Shown here piece after piece: positions 1-5,416 of a stretch of DNA of 7,422 nucleotides. This stretch comes from CAYUIS01 sp964444825 (GTDB taxonomy: Bacteria > Chloroflexota > Anaerolineae > B4-G1): assembly GCA_964444825.1 (NCBI GenBank), contig CAYUIS010000190.1:1-7422 (forward strand), written 5' to 3'. Numbering within the stretch: position 1 is the first letter of the stretch; each line of letters opens with the position of its first letter. The notes under the pieces are model-generated. The model was not told where the DNA came from. It worked only from the letters and a program-made list of their open reading frames with translations, and did no database searches. Both the position numbers and the translations under genes were made by a program.

Positions 1-143
1 TCACCCGCCGCGCGGCTCTAGCGTGAGAAACTCGGCTGGAAACCACCGTCTCAGACCACGGAGCCATCGATTCGCACGCGCATAGCGCGGTCGGGCGCAA
101 TGACGGTTAGCCCGCCTTCCTCACTATACAAAGTTACCTGCAT
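1..143 (-). pseudogene. Small protein gene, probably frameshifted
   Basis: Reading the minus strand from an ATG at 143-141 gives 30 residues ending VRIDGSVV before a TGA at 53-51. The peptide begins MQVTLYSEEGGLTVIAPDRA, has alternating hydrophobic and charged residues like a small beta-barrel protein, and does not look random. The frame one base away continues as LRRWFPAEFLTLEPRGG and stops with TGA at 3-1. That tail also looks protein-like but has no ATG, GTG or TTG of its own. The simplest reading is one gene of roughly 48 codons broken by a one- or two-base indel near 48-60. It could equally be an intact 30-residue protein, or chance. I do not recognise the family. No strong Shine-Dalgarno lies upstream of the ATG. 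Confidence 0.35.
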
Positions 144-595
144 TTTCGTCTACATTTCTCGCCCCTGACTTCACTCCAGCAAGTATGAGTGGCTGACAAA
201 GCGAGGACTCGAACTCGAAACAGATGTCTCTCTCTGGACAAGTTGCTTGAGTTCGGCTTAGCACAATGCGCAACACGGCGGCTAGGCTAACGGTGCGGAG
301 ATAGGCTGCGATGGGTGTAAAAGTCTCCGCGTGTATCCGACTCACTGTTGAACGTGCTAAGCCCGGTTTTGCGTTTCCTGTCCAGTCGTCAGCTTCATTG
401 ACTGGCTATCCGCCTGAGCGGGGTCGTATCCCCTTTCTCCTCCAAGCAAGCCGTTCCTGTTGAGCGGAGGCACATAGAGAAGAAGGATAGCCTCAATGTA
501 TCTCCGCAGCTAGTCGAATATCGGCCATGTGACCTCGAGTCTTGGTTGGACAATCTGGATTGCGATGGGGGTTCGACGACGCTCATGTTGTACAG
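144..595. other. Stretch with no supported gene
   Basis: Open frames exist on the minus strand (124-345 and 395-724), but their translations are cysteine-, serine- and arginine-rich without motifs and have no convincing ribosome binding site. The composition is less GC-rich than in the genes that follow. No RNA gene, terminator or clear promoter is visible. The stretch may be decayed coding sequence related to the antitoxin-like fragment just downstream. Confidence 0.5.
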
Positions 596-690
596 CCGAA
601 GTATCTTTCTGTCAAATCTGTGCAGTTTGTCGTGGACTCGGACGGACAGAAATCGGCGGTTTTGGTCAACTTGGATGTCTGGGAACAGCC
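596..690 (+). pseudogene. Antitoxin-like N-terminal fragment, truncated
   Basis: The plus frame from about 596 reads KYLSVKSVQFVVDSDGQKSA and then VLVNLDVWEQ. This strongly resembles the N-terminal half of small antitoxin-type proteins (Phd/YefM-like, or the short antitoxins paired with RelE toxins), whose pattern is a beta strand, a D-x-x-G-x-(K/R)-x-A-V-(L/V) turn and strand, then an acidic stretch followed by W or Y and E. After the WEQ motif such proteins continue as a leucine- and glutamate-rich helix. Here the reading runs straight into a GC-rich inverted repeat and low-complexity proline/arginine codons, so the helix is missing. No ATG fits the expected start; the only nearby in-frame start is an upstream ATG at 542 or a GTG inside the strand. 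I read it as a remnant. No toxin gene is adjacent. Confidence 0.5.
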
Positions 691-695
691 TGTAG

Positions 696-720
696 GCTGG
701 GTTGAGGCACGAAACCCAGC
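696..720. repeat. Short dispersed inverted repeat (GCTGGGTT...AACCCAGC)
   Basis: GCTGGGTT at 696-703 and AACCCAGC at 713-720 are perfect 8-bp inverted arms around the nine-base loop gaggcacga. From memory, this closely matches the widespread intergenic element of the form GTAGGTTGGGTT...GAAACCCAAC seen in many environmental bacteria. It begins exactly where the antitoxin-like reading frame loses its family pattern. There is no T run, so it is not a standard terminator. Confidence 0.6.
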
Positions 721-798
721 TCATCCCCGGCCTCGGCCCAAGCCCGCGCCGAATGCTCCCGCCAGCCAGGGATCGCAGCGCCGAGAAACCCCAAAAAA

Positions 799-833
799 CT
801 CCGCGTCCTTGCGCCTCTGCGCCTTTGCGTTAA
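799..833. repeat. Octamer-period dispersed repeat (CGCCTTTG type)
   Basis: Three near-identical octamers follow head to tail: CGTCCTTG (804-811), CGCCTCTG (812-819) and CGCCTTTG (820-827), then CGTTAA. Stretches of this wording recur between genes in cyanobacteria, Chloroflexota and other phyla, as far as I recall. No coding or RNA role is evident. The exact limits of the element are uncertain. Confidence 0.55.
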
Positions 834-874
834 CTCTGCCCCATAGCAGGGTGCATTTGTCGCTCGGGGCACTT

Positions 875-953
875 GTCATTGGGAGCGAAGCGAAGCAATC
901 TCCACGTAGCGGAATGGGAGATTGCTTCGGGCAAAAGACGCCCTCGCAAAGAC
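875..953. repeat. 79-bp imperfect palindrome, MITE- or REP-like element
   Basis: The inner arms CGAAGCAATCTCC (891-903) and GGAGATTGCTTCG (917-929) are a perfect 13-bp inverted repeat around a 13-base loop. The outer arms GTCATTGGGAG (875-885) and CTCGCAAAGAC (943-953) pair at 9 of 11 positions. The wording matches the widely dispersed element GTCATTGCGAGCGAAGCGAA, found between genes of many bacteria. It has no coding capacity, so if mobile it would depend on a transposase supplied in trans. It ends about 50 bases before the promoter of the TrmO-like gene. Confidence 0.75.
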
Positions 954-1004
954 GGGAAAACCGGAGTGCCCCCAGGAGCAAAGGCACCCCCACAGCACCG
1001 CCGC

Positions 1005-1034
1005 TTGACCGAAGGCCCGAACCTGGTGTATACT
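1005..1034 (+). promoter_or_regulatory. Sigma-70-type promoter of the trmO-like gene
   Basis: TTGACC at 1005-1010 and TATACT at 1029-1034 are separated by 18 bases, each one mismatch from the consensus hexamer. Transcription would start near 1041, leaving a leader of about 36 bases before the ATG at 1077. It is the best promoter in the window and probably serves the genes that follow. Confidence 0.65.
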
Positions 1035-1076
1035 GACCCTAGAGCCAGCATCCACCTGGGACGAAGGAATACGCAC

Positions 1077-1556
1077 ATGCACATCAGCTATCGGTCAATC
1101 GGCGTGATCCACAGCCCCTTTCAGACCATCGAAGGGATGCCCATCCAGCCGGCAGGCGCGGCGGGCGTCAAGGGCTCGGTCGAGGTCTGGCCAGAGTTCG
1201 CGGCCGGGTTGCAGGATCTGGAGGGCTTCTCTCACATCATCCTGCTCTACCACTTCCATCGGGTCAAGGAGGCCCGCCTGATCGTCACCCCCTTCATGGA
1301 TACAGAGCCCCGAGGGGTCTTTGCCACCCGCGCACCCAAGCGTCCCAACCCCATCGGCCTGTCCGTCGTCCGCCTGGTCAGGCGCGACGACAACGTCCTC
1401 CACATCGAGAACGTGGACATCCTGGACGGTACACCCCTGCTCGACCTCAAGCCCTACGTCCCGGCCTTTAATGCGCCTGGGGCGCACAGAACAGGCTGGC
1501 TGGAGACAGCCTCCGCCCAGGTACGGGGGAAACGATCCGACGACCGGTTTCGCTGA
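1077..1556 (+). CDS. trmO: tRNA (N6-threonylcarbamoyladenosine37-N6)-methyltransferase, TrmO-like
   Basis: The 159-residue product belongs to the TrmO/TsaA (UPF0066) family, which uses S-adenosylmethionine to methylate N6 of t6A at position 37 of threonine tRNAs, giving m6t6A. Visible family motifs are IGVIHSPF (residues 8-15), QPAGAAGVKGSVEV (24-37), LEGFSHIILLYHFHR (48-62), the signature RGVFATRAPKRPNPIGLS (79-96) and LDGTPLLDLKPYVP (116-129). The length fits the short form, the SAM-binding beta-barrel core alone; E. coli TrmO has an added C-terminal region. ATG 1077 is chosen because GAAGGA (1063-1068) lies 8 bases upstream and the product then starts next to the conserved IGVIHSP strand; an open frame extending upstream to 873 reads through repeat sequence. 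Family assignment is firm, but the tRNA target in this organism is inferred. Confidence 0.93.
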   Translation: MHISYRSIGVIHSPFQTIEGMPIQPAGAAGVKGSVEVWPEFAAGLQDLEGFSHIILLYHFHRVKEARLIVTPFMDTEPRGVFATRAPKRPNPIGLSVVRLVRRDDNVLHIENVDILDGTPLLDLKPYVPAFNAPGAHRTGWLETASAQVRGKRSDDRFR

Positions 1557-1558
1557 GG

Positions 1559-1581
1559 GGGAGCCGGTTGGCTCCCTGTTT
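1559..1581 (+). terminator. GC hairpin after trmO, possible weak terminator or attenuator
   Basis: GGGAGCC (1559-1565) and GGCTCCC (1570-1576) form a perfect 7-bp stem with a GGTT loop just after the trmO stop. The following bases are tgtttcctg, only partly T-rich, so termination would be incomplete at best. It could set different expression levels for trmO and the downstream genes. Confidence 0.45.
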
Positions 1582-1612
1582 CCTGTGGACCGCTGCCTTT
1601 GAGAGAGAGCGT

Positions 1613-2221
1613 GTGACCATTCAAGCCGTGATCTATGACGCCGATGGGGTGGTGATCCATCCCTGGCGCTTTGCCCGATACCTGGAGCGGGAGCACGCCA
1701 TCACCCCGGAGATGACGCGCGCCTTCTTCCGGACCACGTTCGAGGGCTGTCTGGTGGGCCGGGCCGACATCAAGGACGTGCTGTCCCCATTTCTGTACGA
1801 ATGGGGATGGCGGGGGTCGTTGGGCGAATTCCTGGCCACCTGGTTCGAGGTCGAGGATGCCGCCGACGAACGGGTGATAAATGTGATTCACGGGTTGCGG
1901 CAGTCTGGCACCCTCTGTTGCCTGGCGACCAATCAGGAGCGACACCGGGCCGAGTATATGCGGACGCAGATGGGCTTCTCCGGGATGTTTGACCGGCTGT
2001 ACTTTTCGTGCGAGTTGGGATGTCAGAAACCAGATCACGCCTACTATGCCGCGATCGAGCAGGATCTGGGACTGACGGGTGACAGGATACTGTTCTGGGA
2101 TGACTCTGCCATACACGTGGAATCGGCTCGGGAGATGGGCTGGAACGCCAAGGTGTATACAGGGTATGAACCATTCGCGCGGACGCTCGCCGGGGCCATC
2201 GGCGCTGGGAGTGTGCCATAG
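1613..2221 (+). CDS. HAD-superfamily hydrolase (YjjG/phosphoglycolate phosphatase-like)
   Basis: This 202-residue protein has the four haloacid dehalogenase motifs in order: YDADGVV with nucleophile Asp9 and acid/base Asp11, LATNQ with Thr106, QKPD with Lys139, and FWDDS with Asp163/Asp164 binding magnesium. The closing FWDDSAIHVESAREMGW segment is typical of the subgroup with a helical cap between motifs I and II (about residues 16-95). It should be a soluble Mg-dependent phosphatase acting on a small phosphorylated metabolite; the substrate cannot be read from sequence. The start is a GTG, chosen because it places motif I at residue 9, as is usual, and GAGAG lies about 7 bases upstream. A TTG at 1568 would add residues encoded inside the upstream hairpin. 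It follows trmO by 56 bases and precedes the metallophosphoesterase by 46, so all may share a transcript. Confidence 0.9.
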   Translation: MTIQAVIYDADGVVIHPWRFARYLEREHAITPEMTRAFFRTTFEGCLVGRADIKDVLSPFLYEWGWRGSLGEFLATWFEVEDAADERVINVIHGLRQSGTLCCLATNQERHRAEYMRTQMGFSGMFDRLYFSCELGCQKPDHAYYAAIEQDLGLTGDRILFWDDSAIHVESAREMGWNAKVYTGYEPFARTLAGAIGAGSVP

Positions 2222-2267
2222 GCGCTGATGGGGCGTATCCGCCGTTTGGCGTCGAGGAGTGGATGGT

Positions 2268-3041
2268 ATGGGAACCAGGATCGTCGTGTTCGCGGATCTC
2301 CACGCTAATCTACCGGCTTTGGACGCCGTCCTCGAGGACGTCGGGCAGAGCGGGGTCGGATACGACGGGTTCTTTCACCTGGGCGATGTGATCGGGATCG
2401 GGCCGTACCCGGCCGAGTGCCTGGAAAAACTGCTCGAAATACCCAATCTCTGCCTGGTGATGGGCAACCACGATGAGTGGCTGGTCGACGGCTTTCCCGT
2501 TTCTCCGCCCGAGTGGGTAGATCGAGAGGACGAGTTCGCGTGCCGGCTTTGGCGGAACGTCCAGCTCAACGCGCGGTGGACGCACGAGCAGATCGACGAG
2601 GAGCTTGAACCGCTCGTTGCCGCCTGGCCCTATGGTATCAGACGCGAGTTCGACGGTGTGCGGGTCACATTCCAGCATTATGCCTTGACCCGGTCCGGCA
2701 CCGACTTTGAGCTGCTCGTGTTCGAGCCCACCGTCGGCCATATGGACCGGCTGTTCGCGCGGCAGGACGCCGACATTGCGTTCTACGGTCACCATCATGC
2801 CTTTTCCGACCTGGCCGGGCGGATGCGGTACGTCAATCCCGGCTCGCTAGGCTGTTCCGCTGATAACGTCGCCAGGTACTATGTGGCAGAGTTTCGTGAC
2901 GGGGCGTACACGCTCGAGTACCGCAGTGTGGCATATGATGATGGCGAGCTAGTCCGGGCCTTTGAGAGCCGTAAGGTGCCAGGGAGGAGGTTCTTCTATC
3001 AGGTGTTCTACGGAGGAAGATTCTCCCCGCGGGGAGTATAA
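2268..3041 (+). CDS. Calcineurin-like metallophosphoesterase
   Basis: The 257-residue product carries the full two-metal phosphoesterase motif set: FADLHAN (Asp10, His12), HLGDVIG (Asp40), VMGNHDEW (Asn67, His68), FQHY (His137) and FYGHHHAF (residues 172-179), followed by YVNPGSLG, a hallmark of the small YfcE/MJ0936-like phosphodiesterases. The fold runs its whole length with no signal peptide or membrane segment, so the enzyme is cytoplasmic. It probably hydrolyses a phosphodiester or phosphomonoester with Mn or similar metals, but the substrate is unknown. ATG 2268 has GAGGAG (2254-2259) 8 bases upstream; a GTG at 2259 overlaps that site and is unlikely. The TAA stop abuts the next gene's Shine-Dalgarno, indicating tight coupling to the amidinohydrolase. 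Confidence 0.92.
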   Translation: MGTRIVVFADLHANLPALDAVLEDVGQSGVGYDGFFHLGDVIGIGPYPAECLEKLLEIPNLCLVMGNHDEWLVDGFPVSPPEWVDREDEFACRLWRNVQLNARWTHEQIDEELEPLVAAWPYGIRREFDGVRVTFQHYALTRSGTDFELLVFEPTVGHMDRLFARQDADIAFYGHHHAFSDLAGRMRYVNPGSLGCSADNVARYYVAEFRDGAYTLEYRSVAYDDGELVRAFESRKVPGRRFFYQVFYGGRFSPRGV

Positions 3042-3050
3042 GGAGATCCT

Positions 3051-3860
3051 ATGCTGAGGAATGAGGGTGACCGGTTAACACGCGTCGTCGTCTGCACACC
3101 CAGGGTGGAGTACTTTGACGTGGACGACCTCGAAAGGCACAACATCGCCCAGCTCGCGGACAAGAGCCTGGCGATCCGGCAGCACGAAACGCTCAAATCG
3201 CGTATCGCGGGGTTTGGGAGCCAGGTGATCGACGTTCCTGAACTTGGCGACCATCCGAACTCGGTCTTCACCCGGGATACGGCGCTGTCCACCCCCAATG
3301 GCTACGTCAGGCTGCGGCTCGGCCTGGATACGAGACTGGGCGAGGAGGAATGGATGTCACGGGTCCTCGACGGGATGGGCGAGCCCTGTGTCGGAGAGAT
3401 CAGAGCGCCAGGGACCGTTGAAGGTGGTGACGTCGTTCTGGCTGGTTCCGTCGCCTTTGTGGGGCGCTCCATCAGGACGAACGCCGAGGGCGTGGCGCAG
3501 CTTGGTGTCCTTCTGAGCGATATGGCGTACGAGATGCGGGTTATGCACCTGCCCGACTCTGTGCTCCACCTGGACAAGGCGATGATGGTGTTGGGACCCC
3601 AGCGGATACTGTTCTGTGGCGATCTGGTTCCCCGTGAGTGTCTGGAGGGGTTCGACCTGATCGAGGTTCCTTGCGGTGGACGGGTCACGGCGAACATCAT
3701 CTGTCTGGGCGACGACGAGGTCATCGTCGAGCGCTCGAATCGCGAGGTGATCGAGCGACTTGACGCGTTGGGTCTGGTGGTCCACGCGCTTGATCTGTCA
3801 GAGTTCGTCAAGGGCACGGGTGGCCCGAATTGCCTCATCATGCCGGTTGAGCGAGAGTAA
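3051..3860 (+). CDS. Dimethylargininase/arginine deiminase-family amidinohydrolase (DDAH-like)
   Basis: At 269 residues this matches the length of N-dimethylarginine dimethylaminohydrolases (COG1834), pentein-fold enzymes that split methylated arginine into citrulline and a methylamine. Diagnostic segments are HPNSVFTRDTAL (residues 68-79), GTVEGGDVVL (121-130, acidic pair Glu124/Asp127), LHLDKAMMVLG with catalytic His173, and a C-terminal GTGGPNCLIMPVER with nucleophile Cys261. All catalytic residues are present, so it should be active. Substrate choice among dimethylarginine, arginine or another guanidino compound cannot be fixed from motifs alone. AGGAG at 3041-3045 lies 5 bases from the ATG and overlaps the preceding stop. 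Pairing with a HAD hydrolase and a phosphoesterase is not a pathway I recognise. Without an evident transporter, it may act on methylarginine released by protein turnover; this is inference. Confidence 0.88.
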   Translation: MLRNEGDRLTRVVVCTPRVEYFDVDDLERHNIAQLADKSLAIRQHETLKSRIAGFGSQVIDVPELGDHPNSVFTRDTALSTPNGYVRLRLGLDTRLGEEEWMSRVLDGMGEPCVGEIRAPGTVEGGDVVLAGSVAFVGRSIRTNAEGVAQLGVLLSDMAYEMRVMHLPDSVLHLDKAMMVLGPQRILFCGDLVPRECLEGFDLIEVPCGGRVTANIICLGDDEVIVERSNREVIERLDALGLVVHALDLSEFVKGTGGPNCLIMPVERE

Positions 3861-3983
3861 TGGGCAGATTGTAGCTCTCGTTCTCTTCGAGAGGAGGATG
3901 GGCTCAGACAATATCGCTGGATTAGTGTTCGATGGATGCGGATTGATTCAAGCAGTCATACTCCGACCACTTTGGCTCGTTCG

Positions 3984-4000
3984 CAGTCTTTGACAGACTG
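3984..4000. promoter_or_regulatory. Dyad abutting the DUF4160 promoter, candidate operator
   Basis: CAGTCT (3984-3989) and AGACTG (3995-4000) are perfect inverted arms around TTGAC, and wobble or C-G pairs could extend the stem outward by about three positions. The dyad ends one base before the extended -10 element at 4001. A bound repressor here would block RNA polymerase. There is no T run on the plus strand, which makes a terminator less likely. Confidence 0.4.
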
Positions 4001-4009
4001 TGGTAAAAT
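4001..4009 (+). promoter_or_regulatory. Extended -10 promoter of the DUF4160-DUF2442 pair
   Basis: TGGTAAAAT contains the extended -10 dinucleotide TG followed by one base and TAAAAT, one mismatch from TATAAT. The TTGACA at 3990-3995 is only 8 bases away and so cannot act as its -35; no other good -35 is seen, as is usual for extended -10 promoters. It lies about 43 bases before the DUF4160 start. Confidence 0.45.
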
Positions 4010-4051
4010 AGAGTGAGGTTGTGAGGATTCTCATACCATCGGATATCTCGA

Positions 4052-4288
4052 ATGCCCACTGCTCTACGTATTGGTCCCTATCGATTCTTCTTCTACGCAG
4101 GTGATGGTGATGAGCCACCTCACATTCATATTGAGCGGGATAACTCCACTGCCAAGTTCTGGTTGGATCCCGTGAGGTTTCAGAGGAGCAAGGGTTTCAG
4201 TGGGCACGAACTCGGCCGGATTCAAAAGATTGTTGAGGAGAATAGACACCAGTTGTTAGGGAGTTGGAATGACTTCTTTGGCGATTGA
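4052..4288 (+). CDS. DUF4160 family protein, putative toxin-like partner
   Basis: The 78-residue product is a full-length DUF4160 protein: MPTALRIGPYRFFFYAGDGD at the start, EPPHIHIE (21-28), AKFWLDPV (34-41), GFSGHEL (48-54) and a C-terminal helix rich in E, R and W. The family is small, soluble and of unproven function. It is very often encoded directly upstream of a DUF2442 gene, as here, and that arrangement has led to suggestions of a toxin-antitoxin-like pair; this is an inference, not a demonstrated role. The histidine-rich HIH motif could bind metal or be catalytic. ATG 4052 gives the canonical N-terminus but has only a weak GGA site 8 bases upstream. Base composition is lower in GC than the flanking operons (29 of 60 bases at 4081-4140), consistent with acquisition by transfer. 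Confidence 0.9.
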   Translation: MPTALRIGPYRFFFYAGDGDEPPHIHIERDNSTAKFWLDPVRFQRSKGFSGHELGRIQKIVEENRHQLLGSWNDFFGD

Positions 4289-4568
4289 TCTGCGCGAGGC
4301 CACGGCACAGCATGTCACTGTCACCGAGGATATGCTGGTTGTTGACCTCGTGGATGGGCGTACTACCTCTGTTCCGCTGACGTGGTATCCGCGGCTCTTG
4401 CACGCCAGCTCTGGAGAGCGGAGCAACTGGCGCTTGATTGGGAACGGTGAAGGCATTCACTGGCCTGATTTGGACGAGGATGTGAGAGTGGAAAACATCC
4501 TGCTGGGTAGGCCATCTCAGGAGAGCCAGAGTTCGTTTAAGCGTTGGCTGGAATCCCGTCAGCGATAG
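4269..4568 (+). CDS. DUF2442 family protein, putative antitoxin-like partner
   Basis: This 99-residue protein matches DUF2442: a beta-rich N-terminal half with LVVDLVDGRTTSVPLTWYPR (residues 23-42) and the characteristic GEGIHWPDLDED (60-71), followed by VENILLG. The first gene of the pair overlaps it by 20 bases in another frame, so the two are translationally coupled; AGGGAG (4258-4263) lies 5 bases from the ATG. DUF2442 proteins are suspected DNA- or partner-binding components of two-gene modules, and the acidic tail of the core fits a role neutralising the basic DUF4160 protein, but this is unproven. The C-terminal 19 residues (RPSQESQSSFKRWLESRQR) are charged and likely helical. No T-rich terminator follows; about 130 gene-free bases separate it from the methyltransferase. 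Confidence 0.9.
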   Translation: MTSLAIDLREATAQHVTVTEDMLVVDLVDGRTTSVPLTWYPRLLHASSGERSNWRLIGNGEGIHWPDLDEDVRVENILLGRPSQESQSSFKRWLESRQR

Positions 4569-4701
4569 CTGGTCACTAGCTCTGGTTGAAAGCGCATCTC
4601 GGCGCATATGACCATGAGGCGGTGGAAATCCCCAGTAGCGAGCCTGCACACAGGGAAGACCTTCCGCCGCGGTTTTTGTGGGTGCTTTCCCGGACCGACA
4701 G

Positions 4702-5397
4702 ATGAATTCGCTCGACAACACCACACCCCACAAGTCGTCCGACTATGATCGGCACGTCAGGCAGACGATCCCCTTCTACGAGACGATGCACCGGGAGGCG
4801 GTCGATCTTGTCCACCGGGCGATGCCCGGCGCGGGCTGTTGGCTCGATACGGGCTGCGGGACAGGATACCTGGTCGAACTGGCGCTGCCGCTTTTCCCCG
4901 AGACCACGTTCCTGCTCGCAGACCCGTCCGCACCGATGTTGGAGCAGGCGGCGCGCCGCTTCCAGGATCTGGATCCATCTTGGCTGCGGTTCCTCGAACC
5001 GGTGACGAGCCAGGATTTGCCATCCAGACTCGACGGTGCGGTCCCCCAGGTCATCACGGCGATGCAGGTCCACCACTACCTCCAGCCCCCGGAGCGGCGA
5101 CGGGCGGTCGAGGCATGCTATCGTGTGCTGGCCGATGATGGTCTGTTTGTCACTTTCGAGAACGTCGCGCCCCGGACGGATTCCGGCATTCGTCTCGGCC
5201 TGGAGCGCTGGAAGTATTTTCAGATTCGGCAGGGGCGGTCTCCCGAGGTTGTGGCGCAGCATCTCACCCGCTTTAACACCCGCTACTTTCCCGTCACCGT
5301 CGATCAACATCTGGCGCTTTTGAGTGAGGTCGGCTTTCAGGTGGTGGAGCTGTTCTGGTTTTCCCAGATGCAGGCCGGTTTTTATGGCCTCAAGTGA
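4702..5397 (+). CDS. Class I SAM-dependent methyltransferase
   Basis: The 231-residue product has a Rossmann-type methyltransferase core: motif I WLDTGCGTGYL (residues 47-57, glycines 51, 53, 55), an acidic end of strand 2 at LLADPSAPM (Asp74), the motif IV region VITAMQVHHYL (117-127) and the strand VLADDGLFVTFENV (142-155). The layout with a long N-terminal helix and C-terminal FPVTVDQHLALLSEVGFQVV resembles CmoA-like and small-molecule methyltransferases, but the substrate is not identifiable. ATG 4702 is preferred; the in-frame GTG at 4678 would add eight residues. Neither has a good Shine-Dalgarno, so the start is uncertain. A TTGAAA at 4586-4591 lacks a well-spaced -10. The gene is 19 bases ahead of the DUF4332 gene and is probably first in a three-gene operon. 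Confidence 0.88.
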   Translation: MNSLDNTTPHKSSDYDRHVRQTIPFYETMHREAVDLVHRAMPGAGCWLDTGCGTGYLVELALPLFPETTFLLADPSAPMLEQAARRFQDLDPSWLRFLEPVTSQDLPSRLDGAVPQVITAMQVHHYLQPPERRRAVEACYRVLADDGLFVTFENVAPRTDSGIRLGLERWKYFQIRQGRSPEVVAQHLTRFNTRYFPVTVDQHLALLSEVGFQVVELFWFSQMQAGFYGLK

Positions 5398-5416
5398 TCC
5401 CACGGAGGACAGTTGA

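Noticed and set aside
195..225. GTTCGAGTC on the minus strand, resembling a tRNA T-arm
   Set aside because: The flanking bases form only four pairs around an eight-base loop, and no acceptor stem, anticodon arm or CCA can be assembled.
873..1076. Upstream extension of the trmO reading frame
   Set aside because: It translates the palindromic repeat and the promoter; the ATG at 1077 has a good ribosome site and the family's normal N-terminus.
3875..3893. CTCTCG...CGAGAG inverted repeat after the DDAH-like gene as a terminator
   Set aside because: No T run follows and an alternative register pairs equally well, so it is not a convincing terminator.
3898..3993. 31-residue plus-strand reading frame after GAGGAGG
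   Set aside because: The ribosome site directly touches the ATG with no spacing, and the peptide shows no family features.
3990..3995. Perfect TTGACA as a -35 element
   Set aside because: The good -10 is only 8 bases away, and nothing resembling a -10 lies 16-18 bases downstream; it is better explained as part of the dyad loop.
4586..4612. TTGAAA...TATGAC as a promoter for the methyltransferase gene
   Set aside because: The spacing is only 15 bases and the -10 match is poor.
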